Assembly (NCBI GenBank): GCA_016197205.1 | Contig: JACPWG010000110.1 | Span: 24,323 to 88,322 of the forward strand | Origin: Planctomycetota bacterium | GTDB taxonomy: Bacteria; Planctomycetota; MHYJ01; WSZJ01; JACPWG01 | DNA length: 64,000 nucleotides | Reading direction: 5' to 3' | Shown here: piece by piece, positions 41,790 to 51,748 of the stretch | Layout of the letters: the number at the start of each line of letters is the position of its first letter | How positions within the stretch are numbered: the first letter of the stretch is position 1 | Position numbers and translations under genes: made by a program | Notes under the pieces: generated by a model | Databases searched by the model: none | What the model saw: only the letters and a program-made list of their open reading frames with translations | Told to the model about the DNA's origin: nothing

Positions 41790-44780
41790 CTACTTGGGGC
41801 GATCCTTCTTTTTCCGGGTCAGGTCCTCCTGCACCAGCCGCTCGTCCCCCACGTCTCCGTAGGTCGGTCCTTCTTCTCCCAAGAGGCTCCGCCAGTTCGC
41901 CGTGAGCTTGGCGAGGGCTGCGAGTTCACCGCCCGAAGAGACCTCGTCCAACTCTCCCCCCTTGAGGGCCGGACCCGCCAGAGCTTGGGCGACGAGGCGC
42001 ATCTGCTCGCGGTTCGGTTGGGCTTCGCGCAGGAATTCGGGGAGGCGGAGCGGCTGGTGTTCGACAAGCCACAGGGTTCGGTGAAGGGCGTCGATCAGGG
42101 GTGCTGGTTGACCCGCCTCCGCAGGCAGCCCGAGCTTGTCGTCCTCGCCGCGCTCGGTGTAGTCCCGGAGGCGGTACTTCCCCTTCTTTTTTTCGACGAG
42201 CGCGCGATGGCCTGATGTGACGCCGGACTGCCCGTCCAGCTCGACGTGCGTGCCGTTCGCAAAGATGATCGCCTCGCCTGCGTCGAGGTCGGCGTTGGCG
42301 TAGGCATAGCGCCAGAGCGTGTAGAAGCGCGTGGCCGGGTCCACCCCCGCGAGGCTGTGTTGGCCGCCGCCGTTTCCGTTGCCGCCCACCTGCTTGGAGA
42401 GTCGGGCGAGGATAGTCTCAAGGACGACGGTCTCCACCTCGGCGAGGAACCGCTCGGCGGGCACCTCGTCGCCGTTCGCAAACTCGACGCGGGCGTAGCG
42501 CGTGAAGGCGCGGAGACCCGCGCCGACGCAGGCAATCACAAGGTCCGCACCGGTGATGCCGAGGTCCCAGAGCGTGGCGACGCGCTCACGGACCAGATTC
42601 TCCAGTTCCGGTCGGACATGGTCCTCGTATCGGCCAAGGGGCTCGCGGTTTCCCTTTGAAGCGACTAAGAAGATGCTCGATGCCAGCATTGCTTTGTCGA
42701 TCTTTACCTTGCCAGCGGGCATCTCGGTGTCGATAGGCCAGGCTTCCTGGACGACAAATTTCGATCTTCGCAGTGCCTCGACCAGGGTAGCCCACCCCAG
42801 CGTGGTCTTGTGGGCATAGACGATCACGAGGTGCCCACCACGCTTGAGCAAGCGGTTCGCTTCAGACAGGGCCATTTCCATTCGCGTCTCGTACTCTCGA
42901 TTGGCCTCGGCCATGTTGCCTTGGTGGCGAGCAGAGAGGGCGGTTAGTTCGCTCTTCTTCGGAGTCATTTCAGCAGCGAAGTGATCTGGGTACAAATGCC
43001 CGACAGAGCGCTTGAGCCAAACATAGAAAAAGTCAGCAATATCCGCGTAGGGAACATTGTCATAGTAGGGTGGGTCCGTGACGACCGCATCGAATGACTC
43101 GTCGTCGAAACTGATACGAGTTGCATCGCCCCGCGTCACAACTCCTGGCATTTGAATCTCTGCTAGACGCTCGCAGACACTCACGATCCACGCAAGAGCG
43201 TTATCCACGCCACCGGTCACGCCAGAAAACGGGTTGGTTTCTGGGAAGTCCCACACCATTGGTACTTTCTTGTCACCCATCGGACCTTCGACCGTTTCGC
43301 GAACTGTGCTATAGACAGTGAATGCGCAGTTCTGATTGGCAACACGCCCAACGAGAAGACCAAGGTAGGTAGCGACGGCCTTGCTGCGCTCATCCTCAAT
43401 GTCGAACGCACGAGCAGCCGCGCAGATGTGGAGTAGCAGCAGGTGTTGACGTAGTGTAAACACCATGCCAAAGTCAGTGACGCCATAACGTGTCAGACCT
43501 GACAGTCCCCGAGCATTCGGAGATGGTCGAAGGGGGCTGATCGGTTCGGAGGGGACCGTCAACCCTGAGTCCTTGCAAATCGCCGCAATCCGCAACCGAA
43601 TAAAGGAATCTTTCGGGATCAAGTGAGTGGACAACCCCTCAGCAGGAAGGTAGACCTTGCCCTTGGTACCGGGCCGCGAGCAGACCACGCATATTAACTG
43701 GGTCCCAATTCGACCCGCAGCCCCCTCCTCCTGGACGTGATCCGAATCGGAGACAGTTCCGCAGAAGGGACATGTCGCGTTTCCGGCTGTTGAACCGACC
43801 GATGCGTCAAATCCGAGCCCCGTCTTGGGGTGGGCTTCAACGATGTCGAATCGGATTTGCTTGTGCTTGTGGTCGAGAACTGCACGCAGCGCGACGTGCC
43901 GACCTTCTCTCTTGCAGAGCCACATTTGCCTCATCAACGGAACGGTTGCTTTGCAAGCGGGGTTCTTGCAGCTGACGGTGCGTGTCCACAAATAGGCGAC
44001 GGGAACGAGACCTCCGCTTGAAACCCTAACACGAACCTGCGGGTCCTTTGCGAACGCCAACTTCGCTTGGGGCTCCACACCTAGCTGCCCCTGTTTCGCA
44101 ACCGGATCGGGCAACGGGGGGTAGAGGTCCCCGATCTCTGCCCTCACCTTCTCAAGGACCCACTCACCCCAGTGGCGAACTTCCTCCGCAAGCCCCGCCC
44201 AAGTACCGTCCTTGGCAGAGCCCCTTGCCTTCGGATCGGGCTGGCCGTACCTTTGCGGGTAGACGAGCGTGCATAGCTCGATGATGTGCGCGACGGGGTT
44301 GAGATCGTTCGCATGCGCCTCGCATCCGAGCCGGAGGGCCTCCAGCGGGATCGCGCCGCCGCCCGCGAACATGTCCAGAACCTTCGGGCGCGGGGCGCGA
44401 CCGGCGACGATGTCCTCCACCGAGACCGGCTTGCCGGTTTCCTCCGTCAGCCGCTCGGCGTGCGCCTCCAGGATGTGCTTCTGCGCGTCCGCGATGACTC
44501 GGGGATCTCCCGGATAGGTGCAGAGCCGTTCGACGAACTTCGCTGCATTGGCCCGCGCGAGGCTGTCCCGTTTTTCTTCCGGGCCGCTCGTTGGTCGGAA
44601 GCGACTTGTTGGGACTAGGGTCCCGTAAACGGCGGCGCGGCAGGCGACAAGGGGCCGCCGCGCCCACCAGAGGTGGAGGGTCGAGATGTGTCCCTTCCGG
44701 ATGGATTTCTCCCGCGACGCCTCTGCGCTAATGGCTTGGATGGGGAGGTAGTCCTCGATCAGGCGACGGTCATCTGGCAT
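41790..44780 (-). CDS. DUF1156 DNA methyltransferase with zinc ribbons
   Basis: 996 residues from MPDDRRLIED; earlier in-frame starts would overlap the HEPN gene. DUF1156 opening: SREKSIRKGHISTLHLWWARRPL. SAM-binding motif VLDMFAGGGAIPLEAL near 134. Catalytic DPPYYDN near 565, followed by FYVWLKR, indicates an amino-methyltransferase of the adenine-N6 or cytosine-N4 type. Two Cys clusters between (CKNPACKATV; CPFCGTV ... CVVCSR) form zinc ribbons. It most likely marks host DNA so that the operon's nucleases spare it. It is paired with DUF499 and the helicase, a combination long suspected to be a defence system. The start is 22 bases after the HEPN stop. Confidence 0.88.
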   Translation of the reverse strand: MPDDRRLIEDYLPIQAISAEASREKSIRKGHISTLHLWWARRPLVACRAAVYGTLVPTSRFRPTSGPEEKRDSLARANAAKFVERLCTYPGDPRVIADAQKHILEAHAERLTEETGKPVSVEDIVAGRAPRPKVLDMFAGGGAIPLEALRLGCEAHANDLNPVAHIIELCTLVYPQRYGQPDPKARGSAKDGTWAGLAEEVRHWGEWVLEKVRAEIGDLYPPLPDPVAKQGQLGVEPQAKLAFAKDPQVRVRVSSGGLVPVAYLWTRTVSCKNPACKATVPLMRQMWLCKREGRHVALRAVLDHKHKQIRFDIVEAHPKTGLGFDASVGSTAGNATCPFCGTVSDSDHVQEEGAAGRIGTQLICVVCSRPGTKGKVYLPAEGLSTHLIPKDSFIRLRIAAICKDSGLTVPSEPISPLRPSPNARGLSGLTRYGVTDFGMVFTLRQHLLLLHICAAARAFDIEDERSKAVATYLGLLVGRVANQNCAFTVYSTVRETVEGPMGDKKVPMVWDFPETNPFSGVTGGVDNALAWIVSVCERLAEIQMPGVVTRGDATRISFDDESFDAVVTDPPYYDNVPYADIADFFYVWLKRSVGHLYPDHFAAEMTPKKSELTALSARHQGNMAEANREYETRMEMALSEANRLLKRGGHLVIVYAHKTTLGWATLVEALRRSKFVVQEAWPIDTEMPAGKVKIDKAMLASSIFLVASKGNREPLGRYEDHVRPELENLVRERVATLWDLGITGADLVIACVGAGLRAFTRYARVEFANGDEVPAERFLAEVETVVLETILARLSKQVGGNGNGGGQHSLAGVDPATRFYTLWRYAYANADLDAGEAIIFANGTHVELDGQSGVTSGHRALVEKKKGKYRLRDYTERGEDDKLGLPAEAGQPAPLIDALHRTLWLVEHQPLRLPEFLREAQPNREQMRLVAQALAGPALKGGELDEVSSGGELAALAKLTANWRSLLGEEGPTYGDVGDERLVQEDLTRKKKDRPK

Positions 44781-44802
44781 GCTTTGGTTTCTCAAACTTG
44801 GG

Positions 44803-45597
44803 TCACGTCTGCGAGGCAACTTCACCTTCGAGCGCGCCCACCAGGGCCTCGATCCACAGAATGTCCTGGCGAACCTCTCCCTCGCTAATTTCTCGCAGGC
44901 GTATCTGGCCACCCTTCAGGTGTCGTTCGATGTCACCCTCGTGAGCGATCCAATTTCGCCTCCTTGAGATTCGGTCAAGGCGGGCACAAATCGTTTCTGC
45001 CTTGCTCCCCAGCCGCGAAGCACACTTTCTCCACAAGTCGGTGATGCCGACTCTTGCTAGAGCCTGCGCGATCTCGTTTGAGCTTTGGTAGGACTCAGCG
45101 TGCAGGATTTCTTGTAAGCCCCTCTTGATGATATTCATCGGTCGCGGGCGAATCTTGCCGCCACTTCCTCTTCGGCGGCGAGCGTGGTCCAGAGCCTCCT
45201 TTACCAGAGTGACGGGGACACGCAGGTTCCGAAATCGCGCCGTGGCCTTCTTCGAGTCCTTACTGATGGCCTTGACGATGTTTTGGAGGACGACCTCATG
45301 GACGTATCGGTCAAGCGCCGCGACTAGGCTTGTAAGAGCAGCCCGAAGCAGTTCGGAAAGCACTTCCGGGCGAAAGTCGTCTTCGGAGAGTTGAGCTGGC
45401 ATCCTCACGATCAGGACGCAGTTGGCACCGTCAACACGTTGGATTTTGCCCTTCTTTGGCCAGTGCATCAAGTCGAGGAATGCGTGGGCCCAGTCTGAAC
45501 GAATCGAGCGTTTCCTGCGATTGTGGAGGAGGTGGTACAGATTGACCAAGAGGTCAGCTCTTTGCTTGCAGTTCTGAAAGACTTCGATGGGTTTCAT
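44803..45597 (-). CDS. HEPN-domain protein, RiboL-PSP-like
   Basis: 264 residues, nearly all helical. The motif RRRNWIAHEGDIERH (RNxxxH, near residue 220) is the catalytic signature of HEPN ribonucleases. An earlier LTSLVAALDRYVHEVVLQNI helix and a C-terminal LWIEALVGALEGEV helix complete a RiboL-PSP-HEPN-like bundle. HEPN proteins cleave RNA as toxins or abortive effectors. It overlaps the helicase stop by 4 bases (ATGA), so its synthesis is coupled to the helicase. It could be the killing arm of the system, or a fused-function helper. Confidence 0.72.
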   Translation of the reverse strand: MKPIEVFQNCKQRADLLVNLYHLLHNRRKRSIRSDWAHAFLDLMHWPKKGKIQRVDGANCVLIVRMPAQLSEDDFRPEVLSELLRAALTSLVAALDRYVHEVVLQNIVKAISKDSKKATARFRNLRVPVTLVKEALDHARRRRGSGGKIRPRPMNIIKRGLQEILHAESYQSSNEIAQALARVGITDLWRKCASRLGSKAETICARLDRISRRRNWIAHEGDIERHLKGGQIRLREISEGEVRQDILWIEALVGALEGEVASQT

Positions 45598-48500
45598 ATT
45601 TCCTGCCCCCCACGGTTCGCAGCCGCCTCAATCGCCCCCGCCGGAATATCAAAGTACCGCGCCGCGACCACCTCTCGCTTCGCGTGGTCCAGGTGCTTCA
45701 CCGGATTCTGGATGCGCACCGGCTCCGGGTCGGGATTGGCGAGCGGGTCCCATACCACATAGAGCCAGTACGAGTCGCCAAGCTGCGTCGCCTTGTACCA
45801 TTCGTTCGTGGTGAGTCGGATCGGCTGCCCCCGCCTGCGACCCTTCACCTCGATCCGGCGCAGGCCCTCGACCGGGTCGCGGTAGCCGGTCTGTGGATCG
45901 GCGGGACCAAGGCTGCGCACGTCGAAGCCGATCTTGAGATGGCCGACCCGCTCGCACTGCCAGCCACGCGCCTCTTCGTAGGCGACCGCGAGGTCCTCGG
46001 CGGCCAGCTCGGAGCGGCGGCGGATCTCTGGATCAAGGTCATCGGTGAGCTGGGCAATCTGCGAGTCGCTGGCCGTCCCGGAAGGCAGCACGAGCGCGCT
46101 CGCAACGTGGCGCACGGGCCCATGCCGAGCCAGCGTCAGCCGCTCCAACCCGGCGAGGCGTTCGCGGCGAGTTCGTTCCAAATCCTCAAGGTCGTGTTCG
46201 GCGCGCTGCCGGGCTAGGGCGATCTCAGGAGAGGCTGCTTCACGCGCCCGCAGGGTCATCACCCGATCCTGCGCGGCGCGGATGCGCGCATCGAAGGAGC
46301 GTTGCAGATACTCGCGGCAAACCTCGACGAAGTGGCGGCGTTCTTCCTGGCAGCGTGCCCGCACCTCCATCTGGTAGGTACTTTTGACGAAATCGATTGC
46401 CGGGGCCGGGTCTACGGGCTCAAGGGACTCCGGGGGCTTGTGGTGTGCCGGGAAGTCGAGCAGGCAGTCGGCGGGCACAACAGAGAACCGCCCTTCCGAG
46501 GGTTGGTTCCTTCCGATCTCCTCGCGCACCGCCAGCAACTCGCCGTGCAACGTCTGCGGCTCGCCCTTGGTGTTTTGCCCGCGAATCCCAAGCTCGAAGA
46601 AGTGCAGCCGGTACGGCACCTCCGCGACCGGGTCCACGTAGACGCCGATGCCACCCGAGAGAGAGCCGAGAAGCTCGTTCACTCGCTCGTCCACAGCGGA
46701 GTACAGGGCATGCCCGGGACCGATCAGGACCGCGTCCACGTGCGCATCCGCGTCGAGGTGTTCCTTGTGGAAGGTCACCTTGCGGTAGGCCGCCTCCGCT
46801 TTGCCAAGCCGCCGGACCGCGACCAGCCGATCCGACCTCAGCTCAGCCAGCACATGTTCGATTCGCCAGAGGCCGTCCGCGCGCGGCTCGATCCGCAGCC
46901 CGACCTCGCGGGCGGCGTTCATGAAATGCTGCTCGACGTAGCGCGGCATCAGGCGACGCTCTTCAGCCTCGGCGTTCGCCTTCTGGAACGCGGAGAAGTC
47001 CACGTTCGACCGCGCCAGCGCGATTCCAGTCGCTTGCTCGTACTGCTGAAGCCGCGCCGGGTCGATTTTCTCGATGCGGTCGAGGTACTCGTCGAGCCGT
47101 CGCGGATCGTGGGCCGCCTCCCGCAGCATTTCCGGAAGGTTCACGTCGTTCAGCGAGAGAACCTCGCCGATTACATCGAACACTCGATCCGCTAGAACGG
47201 CGCGCATCTGGTCGAGCTTGTGCAAGAGCAGTTGCAGAATGCGCCCTTCGATGACCGGCTGCCCGTCGTCCGAATCGCTCGCCACGAAGTTGAACACGTG
47301 GCAGTCCCGATCCTGGCCGATCCGGTGAATGCGGCCAAGCCGCTGCTCCAAGCGCGTGGGGTTCCAGGGTAGGTCGTAGTTGATCATCAAGCGGCAGAAC
47401 TGGAGGTTGATGCCTTCCCCGGCAGCCTCCGTAGCGACGCACACCTGGCGGCTGGTTCGGAAGTCCTCTTGCGCGCGCCTCCGCTCGTGCGGGTTCATGC
47501 TGCCGTGGATCCGGCAGGTTGTGTAGCCCCACTTCTCAAGCTGTTCGAGGAGGTAGTTCAGCGTGTCTCGATGCTCGGTGAAGATCAGGAGCCTGCCCCT
47601 GCCGTCCTTCAACTCTTTGAACTCCGACTTCTTCAGGCAGTCATGGAGCGCGGCCAGTTTCGAGTCGGAGGAGTTGTCGCGGACGCGCCGCGCCTGGCCG
47701 AGGAGGTCTTGAAGGGCTGCAATTTCGGAGCGCAGTTGATCCAGCTCGACCGCGGAGGAGAACTCGTCCACGAGCCGCTCACGTGCTTCGTCGTCGAGAT
47801 CGTCCTCGTCCTGTTCGGCATCGCTGAGGCGACCTTGGATCTGCGCCAGCCGACGCGCCTGCTGCGCGGGCGGAAGTTCTTCGACTTCTTTGAGGATGGC
47901 CTGCTGGCGTTCGAGCCGCCGCCGGATGGACTCGTAGATCGCCATTGTGGAGCTGGCCAAGCGCCTCTGGAAAACAGTGCGGGCAAGGGCCACGCTCTGT
48001 TTCTTCGCGCCGGTGGCGTAGGGAAGGAATTCGTTGATGAAGGCGGTGACAGACTTGTACAGATCGTACTCTTCGCCGTTGAGCCGGAAGGCGAGGGTGT
48101 GCGCGTGGCGGTCCGGGAAGAGCCGTCCGCCTCGCAGGTCCTTCAAGTCCTCTTTGAGACGGCGCAACGCCCACGGGCACTCGGGGCCGAGCTTCAAGAT
48201 CTCGCGCCGGACCTCGCCCGCTTTCTCGCCGACTCTGTGGGGCTCGGGGAAGAGGTCGGGATCGAGGAGGCGGACGAAGTGCGCGAAACGGTCGTCGTCG
48301 CCGTGGTGCGGCGTGGCCGTGAGGAGGAGGAGGTTTTCGCCCGTCGCGGCAAGGCGTTCGGCAAGCTGGTAGCGTCGGGTCTTCTCGACTTCGTCTCCGC
48401 GCCCGGCGGACCGCTTGGTGTAGGCGCTGCACTTGTGCGCCTCGTCGATGATGATGAGGCTCCACCGCTGCTGCCACACGCGCTCGCGCACGTCGTCCTG

Positions 48501-49127
48501 TTTCGCGTAGTCGATGGACGCGATCACGAAGGATTCCTTCTGCCACGGGTTCGTGAGCTGCCCCTTGTCGCGGGCCGCGTCAATGATCTCGAACCACTCG
48601 CCGAACCAGCGAAGGAGTTCGTCCTGCCACTGGATCGTGAGCGGGGACGGGCAGAGGATGAGGACGCGCTCGACAGCCTCACGGAGCTTGAGTTCCTTGA
48701 TCAGCAAGCCGGTCATGATGGTTTTTCCGGCCCCCGGGTCATCCGCAAGGAGGAAGCGGAGGCGCGGCTGCGGGAGCATGCGGAGGTAGACCGCCTCGAT
48801 CTGGTGCGGAAGCGTGCGGATGCCGGAGAGGCTCACGGCGAAGTGGCGGTCATGGGCGTAGGCAAGGCGGATGCGGGCCGACTCGACGAGGAGGCGGAGC
48901 TTCTCGGCGTCGGCGGGCGGCACTTTCGCGGGCGCGTCGGCGGCCTGCCCGAGGAGCGTGGTGGCTTCGTCGGAGGAAAGGATCGCTTCATCGGGTGAGC
49001 CATCGAGGAGGCGCACGCGGCACTCGAAGCCCGAGCCGATGGGCCGGACACCTTCGAGGACGACCGGCTCAGGGAAATGCCCGGGTAGGCGCACGCGCTG
49101 GCCGATGGGGAAGGGATGGTCGGTCAT
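45594..49127 (-). CDS. SNF2-type helicase with C-terminal DUF3883 nuclease-like domain
   Basis: 1177 residues. Superfamily 2 motifs in order: LADDPGAGKTIMTGLL (Walker A, near 129), SLIIIDEAHKCSAY (DEAH), LLLTATPHHGDD, LLIFTEHRDTLNYL and QRLGRIHRIGQ (motif VI). A helical insert separates the two RecA halves and a coiled-coil arm follows near 950. The last 150 residues hold DUF3883: HLKIGFDVRS ... RRIEVKGRRRG, the D...ExK arrangement of PD-(D/E)xK nucleases, then NEWYKATQLGDSYWLYVVW. It presumably translocates on or remodels invading DNA and may cut it. It is the first gene of the operon, with GGAGG about 11 bases upstream of the start codon. Unlike DISARM, no DrmA, DrmB or DrmC partner is present. 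Confidence 0.88.
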   Translation of the reverse strand: MTDHPFPIGQRVRLPGHFPEPVVLEGVRPIGSGFECRVRLLDGSPDEAILSSDEATTLLGQAADAPAKVPPADAEKLRLLVESARIRLAYAHDRHFAVSLSGIRTLPHQIEAVYLRMLPQPRLRFLLADDPGAGKTIMTGLLIKELKLREAVERVLILCPSPLTIQWQDELLRWFGEWFEIIDAARDKGQLTNPWQKESFVIASIDYAKQDDVRERVWQQRWSLIIIDEAHKCSAYTKRSAGRGDEVEKTRRYQLAERLAATGENLLLLTATPHHGDDDRFAHFVRLLDPDLFPEPHRVGEKAGEVRREILKLGPECPWALRRLKEDLKDLRGGRLFPDRHAHTLAFRLNGEEYDLYKSVTAFINEFLPYATGAKKQSVALARTVFQRRLASSTMAIYESIRRRLERQQAILKEVEELPPAQQARRLAQIQGRLSDAEQDEDDLDDEARERLVDEFSSAVELDQLRSEIAALQDLLGQARRVRDNSSDSKLAALHDCLKKSEFKELKDGRGRLLIFTEHRDTLNYLLEQLEKWGYTTCRIHGSMNPHERRRAQEDFRTSRQVCVATEAAGEGINLQFCRLMINYDLPWNPTRLEQRLGRIHRIGQDRDCHVFNFVASDSDDGQPVIEGRILQLLLHKLDQMRAVLADRVFDVIGEVLSLNDVNLPEMLREAAHDPRRLDEYLDRIEKIDPARLQQYEQATGIALARSNVDFSAFQKANAEAEERRLMPRYVEQHFMNAAREVGLRIEPRADGLWRIEHVLAELRSDRLVAVRRLGKAEAAYRKVTFHKEHLDADAHVDAVLIGPGHALYSAVDERVNELLGSLSGGIGVYVDPVAEVPYRLHFFELGIRGQNTKGEPQTLHGELLAVREEIGRNQPSEGRFSVVPADCLLDFPAHHKPPESLEPVDPAPAIDFVKSTYQMEVRARCQEERRHFVEVCREYLQRSFDARIRAAQDRVMTLRAREAASPEIALARQRAEHDLEDLERTRRERLAGLERLTLARHGPVRHVASALVLPSGTASDSQIAQLTDDLDPEIRRRSELAAEDLAVAYEEARGWQCERVGHLKIGFDVRSLGPADPQTGYRDPVEGLRRIEVKGRRRGQPIRLTTNEWYKATQLGDSYWLYVVWDPLANPDPEPVRIQNPVKHLDHAKREVVAARYFDIPAGAIEAAANRGGQEI

Positions 49128-49324
49128 GCCGCTGGGTGCCTCCGCGCTGCCGTTCCCGACGAAGCGGCCACACTTCGTGCCGGTTGCGCGTCGGGAGGAT
49201 CTGGGATCCTACTTCAACGGAGGGCCACGGTCAACAGGTTGCGTGGGCGGCTCTGGGTGGGAGGACGGCAGGGCGCGCGAAGTGCACGTAGCATGGAGTA
49301 GGGCGAGCGCCACGAGCGCGCTGG

Positions 49325-50128
49325 TCAGGAGAGGATGCCCTCGGCGACGGCGCGGCCCTTCAAGGCGAACTCTGCGGCCTTGGCGTCGAGCTTCCAGAGG
49401 AGAGAGTTTTTATTTCGGGCGAGAGCCGGTGGGGCGAAGGGCCGCCACGCCCGGCCAAGTCTCCGCCGGACTGAGGCCAGGCGAGCGGGACCGGCGGCAT
49501 CGATCTGCGCGACGCAGAAGGCGAAGTAGAGATGGAACTCCAGCATCCGGGGGCCACGCGCCTCCGCCTCGTTCTGCCAGAGCACCCACGGCTGTCCTCC
49601 GTGATGACGGAAGAGCGCGAAGTCAGGAAGGCGCATCACCCCATGCGCGACCTTGGCCGCGTCGAACACGGGCACGACGGACGGAAAAAAGTGGTGGAGT
49701 ACCTTCGAGCCGAAGACCGGCTGGACGATCTTCGTAGGCTTGATGAGCGAGATGCAGTACACGGCCTGGTGGATCGCGGTCACGACCTCGGCGTACGGTT
49801 CGGGAGGGAGCGCGAGCAGGTCGGCCATGCAGGTGACCCGCCGTCTGTTCAAGGTAGCGGCGAGGGCCATGATGGGCAGAGGTGCAGCTCGCCGGAAGTT
49901 CACTAGGTTGACGACAACACCTCGTCGGGCCTGCCACCTTCCGAGCATGTCCCAGGCTGCGTCGACGCAGGAACGCACGGCGCGAGCGTCGGTCCAGGGC
50001 CAGGGCAGTCGAGAAGTGGTGCCACTCAGGGGTGTGGCGAAGGCGAGGAGGAAGGGCTCCAAGAAGGGGCCGAAAAACGGGAGGCTGTAGGCCAGCTCCA
50101 GGTGTTCGCGGTCGAGGTGGGATGTCAT
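49325..50128 (-). CDS. hypothetical protein upstream of the defence operon
   Basis: 267 residues from MTSHLDREHL, with GAGGG upstream. Mixed helical protein; PVFGSKVLHHFFPSVVPVFDAAKV near residue 145 is its most conserved-looking block, and the C-terminus is basic (RRRLGRAWRPF). No family is recognised. It has the same direction as the helicase gene, which starts 197 bases further on, so it may be the true first gene of the operon or an independent unit. The interval 49128-49324 has no gene. Confidence 0.55.
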   Translation of the reverse strand: MTSHLDREHLELAYSLPFFGPFLEPFLLAFATPLSGTTSRLPWPWTDARAVRSCVDAAWDMLGRWQARRGVVVNLVNFRRAAPLPIMALAATLNRRRVTCMADLLALPPEPYAEVVTAIHQAVYCISLIKPTKIVQPVFGSKVLHHFFPSVVPVFDAAKVAHGVMRLPDFALFRHHGGQPWVLWQNEAEARGPRMLEFHLYFAFCVAQIDAAGPARLASVRRRLGRAWRPFAPPALARNKNSLLWKLDAKAAEFALKGRAVAEGILS

Positions 50129-50715
50129 CGGTAGCCCTCGTTGACGCCGGATCAACCTTGCCGTGCTGACGCTTCGGGCAGCCGCTCGCCCTCGACGAGA
50201 CGCTACCAGGGAGTGCCGAGACGGTCAAGCCTCCTGCGGACGGCGCACCCGTGGAGCAGGCTCGTTGGCGTCCGCCACGGTCAATTCCGATGCTCCGCGT
50301 TGCACTCCCGGTGACTACGGCGTCACTCCGCGGTTGGAATGCCACAAGGCGCTATTCCGTAAGAGGTTATGGTTATGTGCCGTATCGGCTCCTCCAATCG
50401 CTTTTCCAATGCACCGAACGAAAGTCTTGCGCCCACCTCGCTGTGCCTGAAATTTACCGGACGATCCATCGTCAGCCGATGCCTCTCGAACGGCTCCCCG
50501 GATCTCCCTGGAAATTGTCGGCGGGGTGACCTGTCGGGGTTTGACATCACATGTCGCCCCAGAAGGCCGGATTGAAGTTCTGGGGCGGGATCTGGCCCGA
50601 CTTGGTGCCTCTCCATAGCCGCCGGGACAGGACGGCCTCAGCCGGGCGCTGGGGCGGCTTCGGGCGCGAGCGGGGCCACGGGTTCGAGGGGGCACTGGCC
50701 GGTCACCCTCGCGAC
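50129..50715. other. non-coding interval, 587 bases
   Basis: Only short overlapping frames without ribosome sites. The centre (50330-50420) is AT-richer than its surroundings and could hold promoters for the minus-strand gene at 50128. Nothing specific is seen. Confidence 0.4.
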
Positions 50716-51306
50716 TCATTTCAGATGGCCCTCGACGCCCGCCGCCTTCAAGGCCGCGTTGACCCTCTTGCGTTCTTCTTCGCGGGCGCGGGCAGCTCGG
50801 CGTTGGCGCTCGTGGGTGCATTGGCCGTCCTGTCTTAGGCCGGAGAACAGGCACGAAAAGCAGTTCACGCCGAGCTGAAGATCGAGATCCGCCATTCCTT
50901 CCCGCATTGTGCGGACTTCCCACGGATTCGTGATGCCGTGGATCGTGAGCATTGTTGCGTCCTGGCAGCCGCAGCAGACGCACTTGCCTCCGGCGGCGGC
51001 CACGAGGTCCGCGAGCTGCTTCCAGAGCCGGACAGTCTCGGGGGCGGACCGCTTTTCCCGGCATGTCTGGCAGCGCATGCCAACAGCTACAGCGGGCTCC
51101 TTCGCGCACCATCGGCAAAGACCGTCAGCGTCCAGTCGCACGGCGCACATTTCGCAGGACCGACCGACCTCGGCACGCTTGATCGACCGCGAGCAGAATG
51201 GACAGGCGCGCGGCCCGCGTTTGGCTTGTGGCATCTTTTTCCTGCAAGCAATTTCGTTCGAGAGATTCCTCTTGTCCACCGCTCCCTCACCTTCCGAACC
51301 ATCCAT
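50716..51306 (-). CDS. multi-zinc-ribbon protein
   Basis: 196 residues from MDGSEGEG, with GAGGAG 7 bases before the ATG. At least five CxxC pairs: CPFCSRS, CEMCAV, CRWCAKE, CQTCREK and CVCCGC, then CFSC, giving two or three treble-clef or ribbon sites. Near the centre, LWKQLADLVAAAGGKCVCCGCQDATMLTIHGI resembles an HNH-like region (Cys pair, then a His in TIHGI), but the catalytic Asn/His set is incomplete, so nuclease activity is not claimed. It ends in a charged helix. Probably a nucleic-acid-binding accessory protein. Confidence 0.6.
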   Translation of the reverse strand: MDGSEGEGAVDKRNLSNEIACRKKMPQAKRGPRACPFCSRSIKRAEVGRSCEMCAVRLDADGLCRWCAKEPAVAVGMRCQTCREKRSAPETVRLWKQLADLVAAAGGKCVCCGCQDATMLTIHGITNPWEVRTMREGMADLDLQLGVNCFSCLFSGLRQDGQCTHERQRRAARAREEERKRVNAALKAAGVEGHLK

Positions 51307-51594
51307 CTTTTGACTCCTCACTCGACAGCCGGACCTCGATGCCGGGCTGGTTCGGCGAGTCAAGAAGGTCGCCAGCACACTTGCAGCAGGATCGGAGGAC
51401 TCTGGCTGTCGCTCCGCGAAGGTCCTCCTCCCTGAGTACACCGGCCCTCGGGCTTCGTCAAGCGGATGCCCGAAGAATTTCCTCTTTCTTGATCGCGTCG
51501 CCGCTGGCCGTGTGGCGCGCCCGATCCGTGCATCCGGCAGCCGACGCTGGCCACCGAGGCGACTTCACCGTCAAGCTTCGGTCAGCCGTAGGAA

Positions 51595-51652
51595 CCGGCC
51601 CTTGCAAGGCCGGAACGTGCGTGTTAAGTTCCGGCGTTCCGGAAAACGCCGG
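51595..51652. promoter_or_regulatory. two adjacent hairpins before the zinc/HTH gene
   Basis: CCGGCC-CTTGCAA-GGCCGG (51595-51613) and CCGGCGTT-CCGGAA-AACGCCGG (51631-51652), both perfect stems, 97 bases upstream of the start at 51749. They could be operators for an autoregulated HTH protein or a leader structure. The remaining 51307-51748 has no gene. Confidence 0.5.
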
Positions 51653-51748
51653 TCGTCATCTGCAAGCAGCACGGAACCGGCCCGGTCGATGCTCCCACGA
51701 CTTCGTGGAGGATCGCCAACGCGGAGCAAGGATGAAGGAGGATCGCGA

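Noticed and set aside
34086..49127. DISARM or BREX assignment for the large operon
   Set aside because: A SNF2-type helicase and a methylase are present, but no DrmA, DrmB, DrmC, PglZ, PglX or BrxL-type proteins can be recognised.
50716..51306. HNH endonuclease call for the Cys-rich protein
   Set aside because: Cys pairs and one suggestive His are present, but the full HNH catalytic set is not visible.
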